The position numbers and the translations under genes are program-made. Positions 35,771 through 44,106 of a stretch of DNA of 64,000 nt are shown piece by piece. This DNA is from Lachnospiraceae bacterium (GTDB lineage Bacteria; Bacillota; Clostridia; Lachnospirales; Lachnospiraceae), in the NCBI GenBank assembly GCA_022796795.1, contig JAAWJI010000003.1:62001-126000 (forward strand), given 5' to 3'. The number at the start of each line of letters is the position of its first letter. Positions within the stretch are counted from its first letter, which is position 1. The notes under the pieces were generated by a model. It saw only the letters and a program-made list of their open reading frames with translations. It did not search any database and was not told where the DNA came from.

Positions 35771-36136
35771 TCAGATGGCGTCCACATTCCCCGCAGCCAC
35801 CATATCCACGCCTGTGCCTGCCACATCTGCTACAATTACGTCTCCAATTCTTACCGGAGCCTGAACTGTAATTCCCTTCAGAGCCTGGATACAAGCGAAA
35901 ATAGCGGTTTTCGGCACATCTGAACGTGTTTTTACAGCAGCCATGACGTCGATACCGCCTTTTACCCGAACTGTACTTGTCACGATTCGGGTGGGATTGG
36001 CGACTTCCTTTCGAGCATAGCTGTCGCCCTTTTTGCAGGTGTTTCCCTCTACCTGCAGGATCGTTTTGTTTTCCATGGATACTGTTAAGGGACAGCCCAT
36101 GGGACAGCCAATACAAATCAGTTCTCTTTTTTCCAC
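35771..36136 (-). CDS. DUF1667 protein, third subunit of GlpA-type oxidoreductase locus
   Basis: A 121-residue protein with the CxxxC-type N-terminus ELICIGCPMGCPLTV and a later NTCKKGDSYA, which give four cysteines suitable for a metal or Fe-S site. DUF1667 proteins regularly follow two FAD oxidoreductases in Clostridia. It starts 2 bp after the upstream gene's stop. By analogy with GlpC it may link the dehydrogenase to an electron acceptor. Confidence 0.88.
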   Translation of the reverse strand: MEKRELICIGCPMGCPLTVSMENKTILQVEGNTCKKGDSYARKEVANPTRIVTSTVRVKGGIDVMAAVKTRSDVPKTAIFACIQALKGITVQAPVRIGDVIVADVAGTGVDMVAAGNVDAI

Positions 36137-36138
36137 GG

Positions 36139-37416
36139 CTACGCCTCCTCAATCTTTATGGTTAGGGCCTGTAATTCCGCATAGGCCAAAAGCTTCTCCC
36201 GGTCCAGCCGGATCTGTTCCATTTCTCCTGGCGCCACAATGGGACGTTTTTTCTGAAATACCTTTTCCTCATTAAAATACACGCAGATCCGACAGTTTTT
36301 ATAGACATCCTTTACCCGGAACCTCACTGTAAGCGTTTCCTCCATCCTGTTGGGATGTAAGACAGAGGGAACCGTATAACGAATCCCATCAGAGGGGATT
36401 ATGTGGATTTTGTCTGTTCTTTTTTCCCTGCAGGCTGTCCTTTTTTCCTTCACATAAGCCAGAGCATGTCTTCCTGCAGCCGCTGCCTCCTCGGATACAT
36501 AATCCACCAGGTCATGGACATGGAGCACATTACCGCAGGCAAAAATACCCTCCACACTGGTTTCCAGTCTCTCATTGACTACAGGACCAGAAGTGGCCGG
36601 ATTGATCTCAACACCGGCTCCCCGGGAGAGCTCATTTTCCGGAATCAGGCCTACGGAGAGAAGCAGGGTGTCGCAGGTATACTCCTCTTCTGTTCCGGGA
36701 ATCGGCTTTCCCTTCTCATCCACTTCTGCGATGGTTACGCCGGTGAGGCGCTCCTTTCCACGGATTTCCACTACCGTATGGCTCAGCTTCAGGGGAATTC
36801 CATAGTCGTCCAGGCATTGTACAATATTTCTCTTTAGTCCGCCGGAATAAGGCATAAGCTCGGCTACCACCTGAACCCTGGCGCCCTCCAGGGTCATACG
36901 CCTGGCCATAATAAGGCCAATGTCCCCGGAACCCAGGATTACCACTTCTCTGCCAGGCATCAGTCCCTCCCGGTTTACCAGGCGCTGGGCGGTTCCTGCT
37001 GCATAAATACCAGCCGGTCGGTATCCGGGGATCCGAAGAGCCCCGGCGGGACGCTCCCGGCAGCCCATAGCCAGGATTATGGCTCCTGCCTGGACCTGAA
37101 ATACACCATCTTTCCGGTTCATGGCCGTAATAACTCGTTCCCTGCTGATATCCAGCACCATGGTAGACAGCCTATAGGGGATTTTAAGCGCTTCCACCTG
37201 GGCAATATACCGGGCCGCATATTCCGGACCCGTCAGCTCCTCCTGAAAGGTGTGAAGTCCAAAGCCGTTGTGGATGCATTGGTTCAGGATTCCCCCAAGT
37301 TCCCGATCCCGCTCCAGAATCAAAATGCGCTCTCCTCCGCTCTTCCTGGCGGAAACTGCTGCTGCAAGCCCTGCTGGGCCGCCTCCGATGATTACAATAT
37401 CATAGGTGTCCATCAT
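36139..37416 (-). CDS. NAD(P)/FAD-dependent oxidoreductase, GlpA-locus subunit
   Basis: A 425-residue flavoprotein of the pyridine nucleotide-disulphide reductase type. FAD-binding motif: YDIVIIGGGPAGLAAAVSAR. A second dinucleotide motif is EVVILGSGDIGLIMARRM. The segment GIFACGNVLHVHDLVDYV is the usual ACG-type FAD motif near the end. It lies between the GlpA-like gene and DUF1667. It probably re-oxidises the dehydrogenase or transfers electrons to NAD(P). Confidence 0.9.
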   Translation of the reverse strand: MMDTYDIVIIGGGPAGLAAAVSARKSGGERILILERDRELGGILNQCIHNGFGLHTFQEELTGPEYAARYIAQVEALKIPYRLSTMVLDISRERVITAMNRKDGVFQVQAGAIILAMGCRERPAGALRIPGYRPAGIYAAGTAQRLVNREGLMPGREVVILGSGDIGLIMARRMTLEGARVQVVAELMPYSGGLKRNIVQCLDDYGIPLKLSHTVVEIRGKERLTGVTIAEVDEKGKPIPGTEEEYTCDTLLLSVGLIPENELSRGAGVEINPATSGPVVNERLETSVEGIFACGNVLHVHDLVDYVSEEAAAAGRHALAYVKEKRTACREKRTDKIHIIPSDGIRYTVPSVLHPNRMEETLTVRFRVKDVYKNCRICVYFNEEKVFQKKRPIVAPGEMEQIRLDREKLLAYAELQALTIKIEEA

Positions 37417-37495
37417 TTTTATGCCCTCTATTTTCTAATCTTTCCCTTTTATCCCTTGATTTCTGCTGTTTTTCCTATTTTTCCAGAGGAATTTT

Positions 37496-38953
37496 TTACC
37501 TTCCATCTGCTTCCCTGACCCAGAAGTCTTTATTTTCTCCTAGGATCAAGGCAGAAGCACCGCCGTTTTTGGTGATCTTCTTCCTTTCCAGAGACAGTTC
37601 CCGGGATAAAATCTCCATGGTGCGGGGGGAACAAAAGCCTGCCTGGCATCTACCCATACCTGCCCTGGTTCTTCGCTTAATGCCGTCCAGGGACCGGGCT
37701 CCCAGAGGACGGCGGATGGCGTCCAAAATCTCCCCCTCTGTCACGCTCTCACAGCGACAGATCATAGTCCCATAGGCGGGCTCTTTTTGGATCAGCTGAT
37801 TCCTCTCCTCCAGAGAAAGGGTATTAGGCCGCAAAACGCCTTTTCTCGTTGCTACAAAATCCGGATTCTCTTTTGGATCCAGCATCTCTTTTACCAGATC
37901 CGCCACCATACGGCCAATAGCCGGCGCGCTGGTGAGGCCCGGAGATTCAATGCCGGCGCAGTCTATAAACCCTGGCGCATCCTTGGGCTGCCCTATGACA
38001 AATTCATGGCCGGATTCATGAGCCCGAAGTCCGGCAAAGGTGGTAATCACCTGATTCATGGGAATATCCTTCACTGTATTTCCACATTTGTCCAGGATTT
38101 CATCCACCCCCTGGCGGGTGGTACAGGTGCCCTCCCGATCCTGAATATCTGCTGCCGTAGGGCCTACAATTAAATTTCCGTGAACCGTGGGTGATACTAG
38201 GATTCCCTTTCCGTATTTCCCCGGAAGGGTAAAAATAGTTCTGGTCACATGCTGTCCTGCCGTATGGTCTAAAAGGCAGTATTCTCCCCGCCTGGGCGTA
38301 ATGGACAATTTCTTCTCACTGACCAGGTTGTGAATCTGATCCGCGTAGACCCCGGCGGCATTGACCACACATTTTGCCTCATAGTCTCCCTGATTGGTTC
38401 CAACGACAAAACTGCCCTGCCGCTTCTCAATCCGTTCTACCCGGGTGTCAAAGAAAAATTCCACGCCATTGGTACAGGCATTTTCCGCCAGTGCAATATT
38501 TAGGCCAAAGGGGCATACAATTCCGGCTGTAGGCGCATAGAGGGCCGCCACCGCCTGATCTGAGACATTGGGTTCCAGCTCCGCCAACTCCTTTTTCTCT
38601 ATGATCCGCAAATGCTCCACCCCGTTTTGCATTCCCCGCTGGTATAAAAGCTCCAGTCCCGATCTCTCTTCCTGGTCTGTACAAACCACCAAGGAACCGT
38701 TTTGAATAAAATCAAAATCCAGTTCCTGCGAAAGACGGGGCATCATCCGATTTCCCAGCACATTAAGCCGGGCCATAAGGGTATTGGTCCTGGCGTCAAA
38801 GCCCGCGTGAACAATGCCGCTGTTGGCCTTGGAGGTGCCACAGCACACATCCTCCTCCTTCTCCAGCACACAAGCCTTTATATCATACCGGGACAGCTCT
38901 CTGGCTGTTGCACAGCCGGACACGCCTGCCCCAATAATCACCACATCATACAT
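37496..38953 (-). CDS. glpA: FAD-dependent glycerol-3-phosphate dehydrogenase-like protein with BFD domain
   Basis: A 485-residue flavoenzyme. The N-terminus has YDVVIIGAGVSGCATAREL for FAD. The DAO-type fold runs to about residue 370. A C-terminal BFD-like [2Fe-2S] domain carries CRCES and GRCQAGFCSPR. This layout matches anaerobic glycerol-3-phosphate dehydrogenase and related GlpA/LhgO-type enzymes. With the two downstream genes it forms a three-gene unit (gap 79 bp, then 2 bp). The substrate is assigned by similarity only. Confidence 0.85.
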   Translation of the reverse strand: MYDVVIIGAGVSGCATARELSRYDIKACVLEKEEDVCCGTSKANSGIVHAGFDARTNTLMARLNVLGNRMMPRLSQELDFDFIQNGSLVVCTDQEERSGLELLYQRGMQNGVEHLRIIEKKELAELEPNVSDQAVAALYAPTAGIVCPFGLNIALAENACTNGVEFFFDTRVERIEKRQGSFVVGTNQGDYEAKCVVNAAGVYADQIHNLVSEKKLSITPRRGEYCLLDHTAGQHVTRTIFTLPGKYGKGILVSPTVHGNLIVGPTAADIQDREGTCTTRQGVDEILDKCGNTVKDIPMNQVITTFAGLRAHESGHEFVIGQPKDAPGFIDCAGIESPGLTSAPAIGRMVADLVKEMLDPKENPDFVATRKGVLRPNTLSLEERNQLIQKEPAYGTMICRCESVTEGEILDAIRRPLGARSLDGIKRRTRAGMGRCQAGFCSPRTMEILSRELSLERKKITKNGGASALILGENKDFWVREADGR

Positions 38954-38988
38954 CAGAGGAATCCTCCTTTTCGTTTCTCTCCATGGGA

Positions 38989-39018
38989 ATTATAGCAGAA
39001 AAGTATCCTGCTTTTCAA
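38989..39018 (-). promoter_or_regulatory. Sigma-A promoter of the GlpA-type operon
   Basis: On the minus strand TTGAAA (39018-39013) and TATAAT (38994-38989) with an 18-bp spacer. A GGAGGA ribosome-binding site lies before the 38953 start. Confidence 0.8.
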
Positions 39019-39092
39019 TGTTTTTCCTCTGAGGTCTGGAGAAAAATAGGACAAGGTGTAAATAGCTTGGCTTGATAGTGATAAGGAACTAA

Positions 39093-39338
39093 ATTCACTT
39101 ATCCCTGTTAGCTGACGGTTTCGGGGTGCATACGAAAGCCTGTCTGATTCCTAACAGGGATTCAGACGGGAGCATGATTTCGATTGACTGTACTGCCGTA
39201 GAGGACGAAGTTGCACATACCATCCGTCAGCGGTCAGAATTAGATTGGCTGGTATATCATGACCCGATTGGGTTTGCTGATTTGATATTGAATGGAGACC
39301 CTGAACAGTATCTGAAAGATATTACAAAGCGGGACTAA
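39093..39338 (+). pseudogene. Small open frame, probable gene remnant
   Basis: The frame is open from a stop at 39090 to 39338. It encodes about 80 residues including DCTAVEDEVAHTIRQRSELD and DPEQYLKDITKRD. Available starts (GTG 39126, ATG 39174) lack well-spaced ribosome-binding sites. It lies between a core operon and a BlaI/BlaR1-like pair of the kind carried by mobile elements. It is probably the 3' end of an element gene cut off upstream. Family not recognised. Confidence 0.4.
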
Positions 39339-39391
39339 TCTTCCAATGGGAGGTTGCTCTCACATTGCGGCCTCATATTTTGAAAAAGGGC

Positions 39392-39443
39392 TTGACAATT
39401 CCGTCTACATAATGTAGTCTATATGTGAGGCTACACTATGTAG
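39392..39443 (+). promoter_or_regulatory. BlaI-type promoter with two operators
   Basis: TTGACA (39392-39397) with TAGTCT 17 bp on (39415-39420). Two BlaI/MecI-type palindromes occur: CTACATAATGTAG (39405-39417), overlapping the -10, and CTACACTATGTAG (39431-39443), over the likely transcription start. Confidence 0.85.
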
Positions 39444-39459
39444 ACAGGAGGCTGTACTT

Positions 39460-39819
39460 ATGGCAGAAATTCAGTTAGGGGTTGTGGAGGCTCGTTTTGC
39501 AGACATCATCTGGGAGAGAGAACCCGTGACATCCACCGAACTTATAAAACTGGCTGCGGCAAAACTCACTTGGAAACGGACAACAACACATACGGTATTG
39601 CGCCGGCTCTGTGATAAGGGCCTGTTCCAAAACAATAACGGTGTGGTGACTTCTCTCCTGACCCGGCAAGAGTTCTATGCCCGCCATAGCAAAAAGTATG
39701 TGGATGAGACCTTTGCGGGGTCTCTTCCCGCTTTCCTTGCCGCGTTTACCAGCGAAAAGAAGCTGACAGCCGAGGAAATTACCGAGATTTGCGAACTAAT
39801 CGACAAGGCAGGTAAATGA
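39460..39819 (+). CDS. BlaI/MecI/CopY-family repressor
   Basis: A 119-residue winged-helix repressor. The helix-turn-helix region TSTELIKLAAAKLTWKRTTTHTVLRRLCDKG and the C-terminal dimerisation part (SLPAFLAAFTSEKKLTAEEI) match the BlaI family. It should bind the two TACA-N-TGTA operators in its own promoter and be inactivated by proteolysis through the adjacent M56 membrane sensor, which starts 1 bp after its stop. Confidence 0.93.
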   Translation: MAEIQLGVVEARFADIIWEREPVTSTELIKLAAAKLTWKRTTTHTVLRRLCDKGLFQNNNGVVTSLLTRQEFYARHSKKYVDETFAGSLPAFLAAFTSEKKLTAEEITEICELIDKAGK

Positions 39820-39820
39820 T

Positions 39821-41527
39821 ATGGGCAATATATTTCTGAAAATTCTGAACATGAGCATTACAGCAAGCTGGCTGATTTTAGCGGTGGTGTTGCTCCGGTT
39901 CATGCTGAAAAAGGCGCCGAAATGGGTTGCCGTTCTTTTGTGGGGGATTGTCGCTCTGCGGCTGGTGGTTCCCTTTTCCTTCGAGAGCGCGTTGAGCCTG
40001 ATCCCCAGCGCCGAGACCTTCAACGCCCATAACATCCAGTATGAGACACCTGTTATCAGCAGCGGCATCCCCGCCGTTAACAATGTGGTCAACCCCGTTC
40101 TGGGCAAAACATTTGCGCCCAACCCTGTCGGTAGCATCAACCCGCTCTATATCTGGACACTTGTTGTTTCGGCAATCTGGCTTGTTGGCATCGCCGCAAT
40201 GCTGCTGTATGCAGTTATCAGCTATGTGCGGGTACGCCGAAGCGTTGCGGAAAGAATGCCCTTTGAGGGAAACATCTTTCTGTGCGACTATGTAAAGTCT
40301 CCGTTTATCTTGGGACTGGTCCAGCCCAAAATCTATCTGCCCTCCAACATGGACGCCACGTCCATGGAGCCGGTAATTGCCCACGAAAAAGCGCATTTAG
40401 CAAGGCGTGACCACTGGTGGAAACCGCTGGGCTTTTTGATTTTGGCGGTTCACTGGTTCAATCCCCTGTGCTGGATGGCTTATGTGCTGCTGTGTCGGGA
40501 CATCGAGCTGGCCTGCGACGAAAAGGTCATCCGACAGATGGATATAGATGGGAAAAAGAAATACTCCACCACCCTGCTGGAACGCAGTGCCCAATGGCGG
40601 CTGGTCACAATTTGCCCGCTGGCCTTTGGAGAAGTTGGCGTAAAAGAAAGGGTGAAAAATGTGTTAAATTACAAAAAACCGGCGATTTGGGTTATTGTTG
40701 TGGCTGTCGTTGCCTGTGCGGTGGTGGCAGTATGCTTTGCGACAAATCCGAAGCAGAACTTTCCCCAAGAGCAGAGCACAGTTCAAGCGCGGATTACCGA
40801 GGCTGAGGACGGCTTCTTCCTGGTCGCGCCAGTCGAAGGGGCGTCGGAGCTGTCATCCAGCGATTTGTTCCGTGTTCCCATCACGAATATGTCTCCGTCC
40901 CCTGAGCCGCAGGTGGGAGATATTGTGGAGATTACCTATGACGGCTCTATTCTGGAAAGCTACCCAGCTCAGTTCGGTACGGTTTCCAGCATAAGGGTGG
41001 TTTCGCGGGAGAACTCACTGGAAATAGAAGAACTGCAGGTCAAATACCCGGAATACTTTGAAATTGGGACCTTCAAGGGGCTGGAGGTCTATGTCTGGCA
41101 AATGGCTGAGAGTGATTACCGTTTTGGGCTGATGCAGGGAACCAACCGTGAGAAAACGCTGGAAGAGAAAATGGCATTGAAAGGCGCTTCTTCGAAGGAA
41201 ATGGCGCTGATTCTGTCCAACTTCGATATTGAGGACAAAGATATTTTTGTGATCCCATGGCAGAATCCTATTTCAAGTTATATGGTCACGGAAGACATGG
41301 TGAAAGACCCGGAATACATCAACAACATTCGCACCATGTTGGGACTGGATGGTGTTTCGATGGATTCCGCCGGAGGGGAAGATACGCCAACCACTGTCGG
41401 GCCAGACGCAGCTGCTACAACGCTATCCAAAGAACAGACCGCTATCTATCAGGCGATTCTGGAACATAACAAGTCTTCCAACTCACAAAAAGTCAAACTC
41501 AATTTTGCCCCACTCGGACGCCTGTGA
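39821..41527 (+). CDS. BlaR1-like M56 metallopeptidase sensor, C-terminus probably truncated
   Basis: Membrane peptidase of the M56 family, 568 residues. Several N-terminal helices precede the zinc site HEKAH (188-192) in VIAHEKAHLARRDHWW. A further helix (IWVIVVAVVACAVVAVCFA, about 290) leads to an extracellular region. The end, AIYQAILEHNKSSNSQKVKLNFAPLGRL, breaks off where related proteins continue with a longer sensory part. This suggests loss of the C-terminus by deletion or frameshift. No beta-lactamase or other target gene follows, so the signal is unknown. Confidence 0.8.
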   Translation: MGNIFLKILNMSITASWLILAVVLLRFMLKKAPKWVAVLLWGIVALRLVVPFSFESALSLIPSAETFNAHNIQYETPVISSGIPAVNNVVNPVLGKTFAPNPVGSINPLYIWTLVVSAIWLVGIAAMLLYAVISYVRVRRSVAERMPFEGNIFLCDYVKSPFILGLVQPKIYLPSNMDATSMEPVIAHEKAHLARRDHWWKPLGFLILAVHWFNPLCWMAYVLLCRDIELACDEKVIRQMDIDGKKKYSTTLLERSAQWRLVTICPLAFGEVGVKERVKNVLNYKKPAIWVIVVAVVACAVVAVCFATNPKQNFPQEQSTVQARITEAEDGFFLVAPVEGASELSSSDLFRVPITNMSPSPEPQVGDIVEITYDGSILESYPAQFGTVSSIRVVSRENSLEIEELQVKYPEYFEIGTFKGLEVYVWQMAESDYRFGLMQGTNREKTLEEKMALKGASSKEMALILSNFDIEDKDIFVIPWQNPISSYMVTEDMVKDPEYINNIRTMLGLDGVSMDSAGGEDTPTTVGPDAAATTLSKEQTAIYQAILEHNKSSNSQKVKLNFAPLGRL

Positions 41528-41562
41528 GGGGGAGAATTTGTTTTATCAGAAAAGGGGTTGCC

Positions 41563-42270
41563 ATGCTGACTGTCGCCATCTGTGAAGACGAACCTTATTT
41601 TGCTTCTCATTTAACCAAACTGGTAACCGAATACGGGGATATCAGGAACTGGGAGCTGTCCATCCAATCCTTTTCCAGGGGGGAGGAGCTTTTGCTGTCT
41701 GGCCAGGAGCCTGACATTCTTCTCATGGACATCCGGCTGCCGGGGCAGGACGGCATGAAAATCATGGAGCAGCTGCGCCATCGGGGAAGCCGCAGTCAGG
41801 TTATCTTTATCACCGCTTTTCAAAAATATGTATTCCAGGCCTTTGATCTGGAGGCTGTGCACTATCTTCTGAAGCCTGTGACCCCAAAGAAGCTGTTTCC
41901 TGCCATGGACAGGGCGATTAAACGCTCCTCCCTGGATCAGGATCCCACCATTTTGATCACAAGCGGAGCCGCTGCAACCAGAGTCCGTATTCGGGATATC
42001 GTCTATTGCGAGGCCTTTAATCACCAGATTGCCCTTCACACCATGACAGAAGAGATTTCTTTTTCCGGTACCCTGGACGCCCTGGAAAAAAAGCTGACGG
42101 ATTCCTTTTTTCGCTGTCACAGAAGCTATCTGGTAAATATGCAGTACGTCACAGAGAAGGAGCCAGGAGGCGCTATTCTGGCAGACGGCAGCAAAATACT
42201 CATTGCAAGACGGAAACAGCAGACTTTTACCAGAAAGCTGCTGGAGGCTTGCAGGAAGGAGGCGGATTGA
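41563..42270 (+). CDS. LytTR-family response regulator (AgrA-like)
   Basis: A 235-residue two-component regulator. The receiver domain has Glu8-Asp9, the phosphoacceptor Asp56 (ILLMDIRLPGQDGM) and a conserved Lys in LLKPVTPKK. The C-terminal LytTR DNA-binding domain (about 135-230) includes FFRCHRSYLVNM. ATG 41563 follows AAAGGGG. Its stop overlaps the kinase start (TGATG), so both are coupled. No AgrB/AgrD peptide genes were found nearby. Confidence 0.93.
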   Translation: MLTVAICEDEPYFASHLTKLVTEYGDIRNWELSIQSFSRGEELLLSGQEPDILLMDIRLPGQDGMKIMEQLRHRGSRSQVIFITAFQKYVFQAFDLEAVHYLLKPVTPKKLFPAMDRAIKRSSLDQDPTILITSGAAATRVRIRDIVYCEAFNHQIALHTMTEEISFSGTLDALEKKLTDSFFRCHRSYLVNMQYVTEKEPGGAILADGSKILIARRKQQTFTRKLLEACRKEAD

Positions 42271-43559
42271 TGGAGACGCAGGTGCTCTTTTATCTCTGGT
42301 GGATCCTGGAAAACAGTTTTGTGAACTATTTTATCTATGACTTTTTTCTCTGCGTCACCCAGGTCCGGGGACGGAAATATCTTCCTCTATGGCTGATTTT
42401 CAATGGGCTTTTGACATGGACCGTGGTCTCCCACCGGATTTTAGGTGCCTTTCTCTTCAGCATTTTATTCCTGATCCTTTTCGCAAAATGGATCCTGAAG
42501 GTTCCCAGTGTGGAAATCATGGCTCCGGCTGCCATTATTTTTACTTTCTATACTCTGACCGAAGGCCTCTCTGCCTTTACCCTGTCCTGGATTTCCAAGA
42601 GTTTCCAGTCCTCCACCAATGGGGTGTGGATCCAGCTTCTGACTCCTCTTCTCTTTGACCTGCTCTTTTTCGCTGCCCTGGCGTTTACCCGTAAACGCCA
42701 TCTTACAGCCCTGCAGACCTCCATTTCCTCCTACCTGTATATTCTTCTCCTTCCCTGCGCCCTGTCTATCTTGGTGATCCGGTACGGCCTTCGCCTGGAC
42801 AGCCCTAATTTTGAACAATACCTGTCCGCCTTTGGCATGCATACCAGATTGGCGGTGCTCGTTCTCCTAGCAGGAGGGGGACTGGTTATATTTACCACCA
42901 TTGAGGTTTTTTGCAAGATTTTGTATTTCACAGGCCGGGAACAAGCAGCATCTCTCCTGGAAAGCCAGCTGGCTAGCCAGAGAATTTATCTGGAAGAGGC
43001 CAGACAACGTACCGATCAATACGCCTCGTTCCAGCACGACATAGACAATCATCTGTTAGTATTATCCGGCCTGCTTCGGGACAGGCTTTTTGACCAGGCA
43101 GAAGCCTATGTGGGAAAACTGCACATGCGCTGTCAATGGCTTTCGCCCCCTGTGTCCACAGGAAATGAGGTTCTCAATGTCTTGCTGCAGGAAAAGTTCA
43201 GCTACGCAAAATCCCGTCAGATCAAAGTGACCTGGGATATTCATATTCCCTCTCACCTTCAGCTGGATGATCTGGATTTATGCGTTCTTTTTTCCAATAT
43301 CCTGGATAATGCTATCACTGCAGCCTCGCAGGCTCCACCAGAACAGCGTTTTCTGTCTCTGTCCGGAAAGGCCCAGGCAAAATTTCTGGTGGTGGAAGCC
43401 GTAAATCCGGCTCCCGGCTGCCTGGCCATCCGTCCCGGCACAGGCATGGGAAATATTCGTCAGATTGCTGAAAAGTACCAGGGAACCGTGGAAAATCAGC
43501 TGGAAAACGGAACCTTTCGGATCAGCGTCCTGCTCTGCTCCTGCCTGGCATGCCATTGA
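42270..43559 (+). CDS. GHKL-type sensor histidine kinase (AgrC-like)
   Basis: A 429-residue kinase. About six membrane helices (residues 1-220) form the sensor. The phosphoacceptor is His256 in FQHDIDNHLLVLSGLL. The ATPase domain has an N-box (LFSNILDNAITAA) and a G-box (RPGTGMGNIRQI). It is a GHKL kinase of the AgrC/NatK class, coupled to the LytTR regulator. The signal is unknown because no autoinducer peptide gene is adjacent. Confidence 0.92.
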   Translation: METQVLFYLWWILENSFVNYFIYDFFLCVTQVRGRKYLPLWLIFNGLLTWTVVSHRILGAFLFSILFLILFAKWILKVPSVEIMAPAAIIFTFYTLTEGLSAFTLSWISKSFQSSTNGVWIQLLTPLLFDLLFFAALAFTRKRHLTALQTSISSYLYILLLPCALSILVIRYGLRLDSPNFEQYLSAFGMHTRLAVLVLLAGGGLVIFTTIEVFCKILYFTGREQAASLLESQLASQRIYLEEARQRTDQYASFQHDIDNHLLVLSGLLRDRLFDQAEAYVGKLHMRCQWLSPPVSTGNEVLNVLLQEKFSYAKSRQIKVTWDIHIPSHLQLDDLDLCVLFSNILDNAITAASQAPPEQRFLSLSGKAQAKFLVVEAVNPAPGCLAIRPGTGMGNIRQIAEKYQGTVENQLENGTFRISVLLCSCLACH

Positions 43560-43671
43560 CGAATTCAAAACGCCCATTGGCGCAAGAAAGCTATTTCCCA
43601 CATTCCCCCATCCGATATACCTGCTGTAACCGGAAACCAGACAAGTCGAAGAGGGAAAGGAGGCATAAGCG

Positions 43672-44046
43672 ATGACAGTACAGGTTCGTCCCGACTATGT
43701 AAATCCCCTGACCATGAGGAATGACAGGGAAAGCAGATGGAAGCTGGGACAGCACAAGGGGATCCCAGGCGGAAAAACAGATACAGTGGCAGAGCTGCAG
43801 ACCAGACAGCAGCAGCTCCAAAGCCAGATGCTTGTCATGAAAGCCACAGGCACAGACGGTGCGGTGGCCACGACAGAAAGCCAGAAAATCCTGAAGGAGA
43901 AGCTGGAGGAGCTGACACATGAACTGCGGGCAGCCAAATCCAGTGAGGCCATGGGAAATGAACGACAAAAGGAAGCCCAAAATCTGGCTGCAAAAAGTTC
44001 ACAGTACGGCAGACCTGCCAGGGATTGGTACGAAAAGGGAGATTGA
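43672..44046 (+). CDS. Small helical protein downstream of the two-component system
   Basis: The protein has 124 residues and no recognised family. It is rich in Gln, Glu, Lys and Arg, with a probable coiled coil from about residue 35 to 95 (TVAELQTRQQQLQSQMLVMK). It has no signal peptide or membrane helix. A strong AAAGGAGG ribosome-binding site supports translation from ATG 43672. It lies 112 bp after the kinase and could be part of the same transcript. Confidence 0.7.
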   Translation: MTVQVRPDYVNPLTMRNDRESRWKLGQHKGIPGGKTDTVAELQTRQQQLQSQMLVMKATGTDGAVATTESQKILKEKLEELTHELRAAKSSEAMGNERQKEAQNLAAKSSQYGRPARDWYEKGD

Positions 44047-44051
44047 CAAAA

Positions 44052-44073
44052 GCGGCGGTTTTTACACCGCCGC
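44052..44073 (-). terminator. Terminator of the DUF1266-DUF2185 gene
   Basis: GCGGCGGT (44052-44059) and ACCGCCGC (44066-44073) pair. Read on the minus strand the hairpin is followed by TTTTGTC. It may act on both strands. Confidence 0.65.
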
Positions 44074-44106
44074 CCTCAAAAAAACAATCAAACCGTCTGC
44101 AAATGC

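Noticed and set aside
43560-43671. AgrD-like autoinducer peptide gene after the kinase
   Set aside because: No short frame with an amphipathic leader, Cys and acidic tail was found on either strand.
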